Assembly (NCBI GenBank): GCA_025350175.1 | Contig: JANXYF010000217.1 | Coordinates: forward strand, 1 to 10,247 | Direction of reading: 5' to 3' | From: Nitrosopumilales archaeon | GTDB taxonomy: Archaea; Thermoproteota; Nitrososphaeria; Nitrososphaerales; Nitrosopumilaceae | DNA length: 10,247 nt | Shown here: positions 6,688 through 10,247 of the stretch, in pieces | Layout of the letters: each line of letters begins with the position of its first letter | How positions within the stretch are numbered: position 1 is the stretch's first letter | Program-made: the position numbers and the translations under genes | Notes under the pieces: generated by a model | Seen by the model: the letters and a program-made list of their open reading frames with translations, nothing else | What the model was told of the DNA's origin: nothing | Database searches by the model: none

Positions 6688-9150
6688 CTACTTCGCCTGA
6701 CTTTTCCTTTTCCCAAGTACATACAGTATCACTAGAGATACAGTGCTTGCCAGTATTACAGCACCTGCAAGATAAGAGTAATTTACTCCCAGAGTCTCAG
6801 GGTTTGAGACAAGATTCTCTGTGACTAGTTTATTTGTCCCTTGTGTTACAAGAAAACTTGTGTGATACATGTCAGGCTTGTATGCATCGTCTGACACTAC
6901 AAATATTTGCAAGTCATTAGAGCCAAGTTCAAGATTCTTTGTCTTTTCAGAGTCTAGAGTTATTGACATGGCACCATTGGCAGATACTTGTTTGCCATTA
7001 TCAACTATCTTTCCTTCGGGGTTTGTAAAATAGTAGTATACAGTAGAGTTTGGCGTTACAGAAATCGGGATTGTAAAGTTTTCGCCTAAACTTACAGCAG
7101 TTGGCACCTTTACACTTTGTATTGTAGGCATGCTTACCTCTTCGAACTTTTTCCAATAACCAGATTTGAAAGGATATGTGGGATCATCAAATGCTTTAAT
7201 GGTAATTTTTCGTGCATCAGGAGAATAACTATCCAAATAGTATGGTCCGTTGCTTATTACCGCATGGCCATGTTGAGTAATCCAGGATATCGAAGCATTA
7301 TATCTTGAATCAAAATAGTTTGAATCATTAACGTAAGAAAGTGCAGGTGGAATGGAATTCTCTTTTTCAAAGTCTTCAAGGTTTGTTTTTATCACATTGG
7401 CATCATTTGGTATAATCAGTGACATCCAGTTTACATTTTTACTCATTGCATCAGATCTTGAAAATGCAAGCTTGCCATCAGTTACTGCTTTTTCCATAGA
7501 GTATACAATCTCCCATGGCATTGCGGGCCAGACTTGGGCCGAGTCTGCAATCTCACCATTATCAAAGTGCCAATAGTTTTGATAAACTTCAATTGTATTT
7601 TCATCAATAACTCTGACTCCAATGAGCGTTTTTGCAGCCTGATTTGCCTTGGGAGAATATTCCGAATCAAATGTCATGGTGCCATTTGTCTGATCTGCGC
7701 CCCACTGATATAGAAAATAAATCCCATAAAGAACATCATTCATATCCATTGGCATTTTGTTGTGCCAATTTCCAAATTTTAGATGAAATGTTACTTTGCT
7801 TGTTGCTTTGATTCCAGTTCCTACTTGGTTCCACTTTTGTTTTACCGCATCCCAGTATATTGCATCATTTGGAACATTGAGTTTACCCAATGGTCCTGCA
7901 GTTTGGACTTGCCAATCAGAACGTATGGGTATAGTATAACCAGTGTAAGGATTCTTGAAACTTCCAGGGTCCTCCAGTGTTCCCCAAATTTGTTGACTAG
8001 AAGAATCTGAAAATCCACCAATTGGATTCCATGCCCCAGAATAGATCTTTTTTACACCAATTGTTAGCGTATCAGAATCTGATCTTGCATTAATTGGAGT
8101 AAATCTACTTGTAATTCCCGCACCAAAATCATTAATTATTCCATCGACTTTTTTGTTTGCAATGAATTGATCTATCTTGCATGCAAGAAAAATTCTAACA
8201 GAATCATGAACTCCCTTGTCAACTGCTTGATTAATCAAATTGGAGCGTTGCTCTGAAGAGGTAAAATTTCCAAAAAATATTGCCTTTGACAGAGAATCAA
8301 TTTCTGGCTCGTGATAATTCCAGTATGATGGGTTGTTAAATCCAGGCATGTTAGAGTACCAAGGAGAATACATCTGGGCCGTGATTACAGAATCATATCT
8401 TACAAAACCACTCATTGTCCACCCTTCTGTGTAAATATTCCACTTCATATCAGAGGGATTAGAACCATAAACAGTAGAGAATGCCTTTGTCAGATCACCA
8501 TAATCTTTTTTCACTGTAAACCCAACATCGTGCAATTGAGAGGCAAGAATTTCGCCAATGGATTTTCGTAAAGGATCGTCGTTTCGTATAAAGATCGTAA
8601 CAGATATCGGTTTAGAGTCATAATACCAAATTCCTCCGGTCTTTTTTGCACCTGCCTTTTCAAGTGCATCTGATATGATTTGATTTGCAAGTGCAGGATT
8701 GTGTTTGAAATTAAATGATTGTAGTTCTCCAAGTATTGAGAGATAGTCTGGGTCATATGGTTTGTATGCAGATATCATTTGAACACCATAACCATCGAGT
8801 ACCTCATCGACGATAAGATCTCTATCAATTAGATAATTTAGTGCAAACCTTACTTGTTGAATTGAAAATGGATTGAATTGATCAGATACTGCAGGATTTA
8901 TCAATAGACTATAGCTTGTTCCAGCAGACTGGAACATCTTCAAATTTTGCCTTGATTGATCATCTAGCCTATCCAGAGGGATTGCAGAATAATAAACATC
9001 CAAGTGTCCATTTTCTACTTCTTGTACAGCAGTGTTATCATCAGAGTACTGGATAAATTCTACTTTGTTAAAATTTGTACCTTTTTCACCAAATGCAATT
9101 GTAGGACCAAAAACAAAAAGTGCCAGAATAAACACTAGTAAAAATTTCAT
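6688..9150 (-). CDS. Extracellular solute-binding protein, family 5 (DppA/OppA type), apparently circularly permuted, membrane-anchored
   Basis: The protein has 820 residues against about 500-550 usual. A Sec signal peptide (about 1-21, no lipobox cysteine) leads directly into what is normally the second half of the fold: residues 28-350 contain VEFIQYSDDNTAVQEVENGH, VRFALNYLIDRDLIV and an NPALANQIISDALEKAG helix. The normal first half follows at 355-675: LTIGVKK, WNPIGG, VTFHLKFGNWHNK, MDMNDVLYGI, VRVIDENTIEV, SNGPYYLDSYSPDARKITIK and GYW. An Ig-like strand-rich domain (676-770), one transmembrane helix (793-812) and a KRKSQAK tail complete it. It captures a peptide-like ligand outside the cell and delivers it to the two permeases encoded just downstream. 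Homology to family 5 is clear; the specific ligand is unknown. Confidence 0.92.
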   Translation of the reverse strand: MKFLLVFILALFVFGPTIAFGEKGTNFNKVEFIQYSDDNTAVQEVENGHLDVYYSAIPLDRLDDQSRQNLKMFQSAGTSYSLLINPAVSDQFNPFSIQQVRFALNYLIDRDLIVDEVLDGYGVQMISAYKPYDPDYLSILGELQSFNFKHNPALANQIISDALEKAGAKKTGGIWYYDSKPISVTIFIRNDDPLRKSIGEILASQLHDVGFTVKKDYGDLTKAFSTVYGSNPSDMKWNIYTEGWTMSGFVRYDSVITAQMYSPWYSNMPGFNNPSYWNYHEPEIDSLSKAIFFGNFTSSEQRSNLINQAVDKGVHDSVRIFLACKIDQFIANKKVDGIINDFGAGITSRFTPINARSDSDTLTIGVKKIYSGAWNPIGGFSDSSSQQIWGTLEDPGSFKNPYTGYTIPIRSDWQVQTAGPLGKLNVPNDAIYWDAVKQKWNQVGTGIKATSKVTFHLKFGNWHNKMPMDMNDVLYGIYFLYQWGADQTNGTMTFDSEYSPKANQAAKTLIGVRVIDENTIEVYQNYWHFDNGEIADSAQVWPAMPWEIVYSMEKAVTDGKLAFSRSDAMSKNVNWMSLIIPNDANVIKTNLEDFEKENSIPPALSYVNDSNYFDSRYNASISWITQHGHAVISNGPYYLDSYSPDARKITIKAFDDPTYPFKSGYWKKFEEVSMPTIQSVKVPTAVSLGENFTIPISVTPNSTVYYYFTNPEGKIVDNGKQVSANGAMSITLDSEKTKNLELGSNDLQIFVVSDDAYKPDMYHTSFLVTQGTNKLVTENLVSNPETLGVNYSYLAGAVILASTVSLVILYVLGKRKSQAK

Positions 9151-9170
9151 GATATATTTTTCAATGAACT

Positions 9171-9178
9171 GTATTTAA
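9171..9178 (-). promoter_or_regulatory. TATA-like box of the transporter operon
   Basis: On the minus strand ttaaatac is centred about 25 bases before ATG 9150, which fits a leaderless transcript for the three-gene operon. It abuts the outer arm of the inverted repeat at 9180-9235. Confidence 0.5.
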
Positions 9179-9179
9179 T

Positions 9180-9235
9180 CGTGGTCCAACAAGTAAATTA
9201 TCAGAATATAAAAAACTTGTTCAAGAATTTCCACG
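9180..9235. repeat. Nested inverted repeat in the divergent promoter region
   Basis: The inner arms aacaagt (9188-9194) and acttgtt (9215-9221) are perfect complements, separated by a 20-base AT-rich loop. The outer arms cgtgg (9180-9184) and ccacg (9231-9235) also match, with unequal gaps of 3 and 9 bases between the arm pairs. It sits just upstream of the transporter TATA-like box and could be an operator or a structured RNA. Seven- and five-base arms in AT-rich DNA could arise by chance. Confidence 0.45.
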
Positions 9236-9266
9236 GCTTGGTATCATGCAGTAACACAAATAGCAT

Positions 9267-9274
9267 TTTATAAA
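9267..9274 (+). promoter_or_regulatory. TATA box of the Mrr-like nuclease gene
   Basis: ttttataaaa around these bases is a strong archaeal TATA match centred about 25 bases before ATG 9295, giving a leaderless transcript. Confidence 0.6.
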
Positions 9275-9294
9275 AGAAATGTAATTGGTTCATA

Positions 9295-9915
9295 ATGAAT
9301 CTCCAAACGCTAGTAAAAGGAATTCAAGGAATAATTCCTGGAGGACTTTCAGTCAAAGACTTTAGTATGGCAACTCAGACTAGCGAAGATTTAGCAAGGG
9401 AGATACTAGATAATTTCATGCAAAATGGCATTGGGAGATACGAGGGGGAGCAAGTACATTTTGAAGAGAGTGACAAACTAAAGACAAGCATTCTTGCAAT
9501 CAGCATGGGTGCTGCAATCGACGAGGTCTCTCGCTTGTTAAAGTGGCAAGACTTTGAGTCATTAGCAGCTGAAATACTGGAGAAAAGAGATTTTGATACT
9601 ACAAAAAATGTCATTTTGACAAAACCAAGGATGCAGATAGATGTAGTAGGTATCAAATCAGATGTTGCCATACTTGTTGACTGTAAACACTGGAAAAACA
9701 TGACACAATCAGCACTTCAGAGCGCGGTAATAAAACAGATTGAGAGGACCAAACAATATCTCGTTAAAGAAGATGTCAGAGCAGTAATTCCTGTAATTGT
9801 AACTCTTTACCAACATGACTTGCAATTCATTGACAGAGTACCAATAATTCCAATCCACCAGTTAGATTCCTTTTGTGATGAGTTTTACGGAAATTTAGAA
9901 AAACTTCAAAGTTAG
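9295..9915 (+). CDS. Mrr-like PD-(D/E)XK restriction endonuclease-fold protein
   Basis: The protein has 206 residues. Residues 1-60 look like a small helical, winged-helix-like DNA-binding part (LSVKDFSMATQTSEDLAREIL, then GRYEGEQVHF). Residues 85-200 form the nuclease domain: FESLAAEIL (helix with Glu88 and Glu93), Asp116 in QIDVVG, and Asp129-Cys-Lys131 in ILVDCKHW. The D...DxK arrangement with C-K-x-W matches Mrr/RecB-like type IV nucleases, which cut modified or foreign DNA or act in repair. The catalytic residues appear intact. No methyltransferase or specificity subunit is nearby, so it is not an ordinary type I-III restriction system. It has its own promoter and faces away from the transporter operon. 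Its stop overlaps that of the converging gene by four bases in total. Whether it works in defence or housekeeping is undecided. Confidence 0.82.
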   Translation: MNLQTLVKGIQGIIPGGLSVKDFSMATQTSEDLAREILDNFMQNGIGRYEGEQVHFEESDKLKTSILAISMGAAIDEVSRLLKWQDFESLAAEILEKRDFDTTKNVILTKPRMQIDVVGIKSDVAILVDCKHWKNMTQSALQSAVIKQIERTKQYLVKEDVRAVIPVIVTLYQHDLQFIDRVPIIPIHQLDSFCDEFYGNLEKLQS

Positions 9916-10247
9916 AGCAACGTATAGATAAAAAATCCCGTAGTTATCAAAAGAAACGCCTGTGTAATTCGCATCGCGTTGTCAAGGGATTTGGAATAAA
10001 GCTCAAGTTGGTTACCTCCCATGACTTGGACTTGGGTCTCGCTTTCCAAGAGATCGTATGATGTAGGAGATGCAGTCTGTTCCGCTTTTTTGGCAAGATC
10101 TAAAAACCAGGATACGACATCAGGTGCTTTTGATAGACTTCCAAATTCAAAATAACCGTGTTTATTTCTAGGAGTTCTTGCTTTATAGTGAGTATCAGAT
10201 GTACATATTTCTAGAAAATTATACCCATTATTTAAGAAACTATTTGC
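9912..10247 (-). CDS. C-terminal part of a membrane protein resembling archaeal DUF2070
   Basis: The minus strand is open from the right edge (codon phase from 10247) to TAA at 9912-9914, giving 111 visible residues; the start lies beyond the window. The piece begins with NSFLNNGYNFLEICTSDTHYK. The TSDTH motif followed by HGYFEFG and a V-rich QVQVMGGNQ strand recalls the soluble C-terminal part of archaeal DUF2070 membrane proteins (from memory). A final hydrophobic helix (about 96-111, ITQAFLLITTGFFIYTLL) ends the protein almost at the stop codon. The TSDTH motif could be a metal site, but no function is established for the family. The gene converges on the Mrr-like gene with overlapping stop codons. 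Confidence 0.7.
   Translation of the reverse strand, partial: ANSFLNNGYNFLEICTSDTHYKARTPRNKHGYFEFGSLSKAPDVVSWFLDLAKKAEQTASPTSYDLLESETQVQVMGGNQLELYSKSLDNAMRITQAFLLITTGFFIYTLL

Noticed and set aside
6688..9150. Fusion or tandem duplication of two binding proteins
   Set aside because: The doubled length suggested it, but each half-fold is found only once and the excess is explained by the Ig-like domain, the anchor and longer loops.
6688..9150. Assembly rearrangement producing the swapped halves
   Set aside because: The frame is continuous, with a clean signal peptide, a promoter at proper spacing, and a smooth linker at the junction. An artefact would rarely keep all of these, though resequencing would settle it.
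9241..9252. Small gene starting at the ATG near 9245
   Set aside because: It ends after two codons (ATG CAG TAA).
9281..9300. tRNA T-loop-like GGTTCAT
   Set aside because: No acceptor stem or anticodon arm pairing surrounds it, and it overlaps the start of the nuclease gene.

Overview
The window looks like chromosomal DNA from an ammonia-oxidising archaeon of the Nitrosopumilus type (Thaumarchaeota/Nitrososphaerota). This is inferred from style and gene content: AT-rich DNA, tightly packed genes, TATA-like boxes about 25 bases before start codons (leaderless transcripts), a PEFG-CTERM-like surface anchor, an archaeal JAMM protease, and the end of a membrane protein resembling the archaeal DUF2070 family. 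No RNA gene, insertion sequence or CRISPR array was seen, and no stretch over 300 bases lacks a gene.

Left part (1-1241): the 3' end of a surface-anchored polysaccharide-deacetylase-fold protein with a proline-rich repeat linker. All four expected metal or catalytic positions appear replaced, so it is probably a pseudoenzyme. It converges on a small two-helix membrane protein. Middle part (1305-3741): four genes in one direction, encoding a long coiled-coil protein, a stand-alone JAMM metalloprotease with intact metal ligands, a two-helix membrane protein with a zinc ribbon, and a small unknown protein. A small unknown gene (3778-4152) faces them.

Right part (4277-9150, minus strand): a compact three-gene transporter operon for a peptide-type (family 5) ABC importer, read as binding protein, then DppB-type permease, then DppC-type permease. 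The ATPase genes are absent from the window. The binding protein is the most remarkable object here. Its two canonical halves occur in reversed order, as in a circular permutation, followed by an Ig-like domain and a C-terminal membrane anchor. The DppC-type permease also carries an inserted extracytoplasmic domain of about 170 residues. Both partners are therefore enlarged on the outer face of the membrane.

End of window (9295-10247): an Mrr-like PD-(D/E)XK nuclease diverges from the transporter operon across a 144-base region holding two promoters and a nested inverted repeat. Its stop codon overlaps that of the converging DUF2070-like gene, which runs off the right edge.
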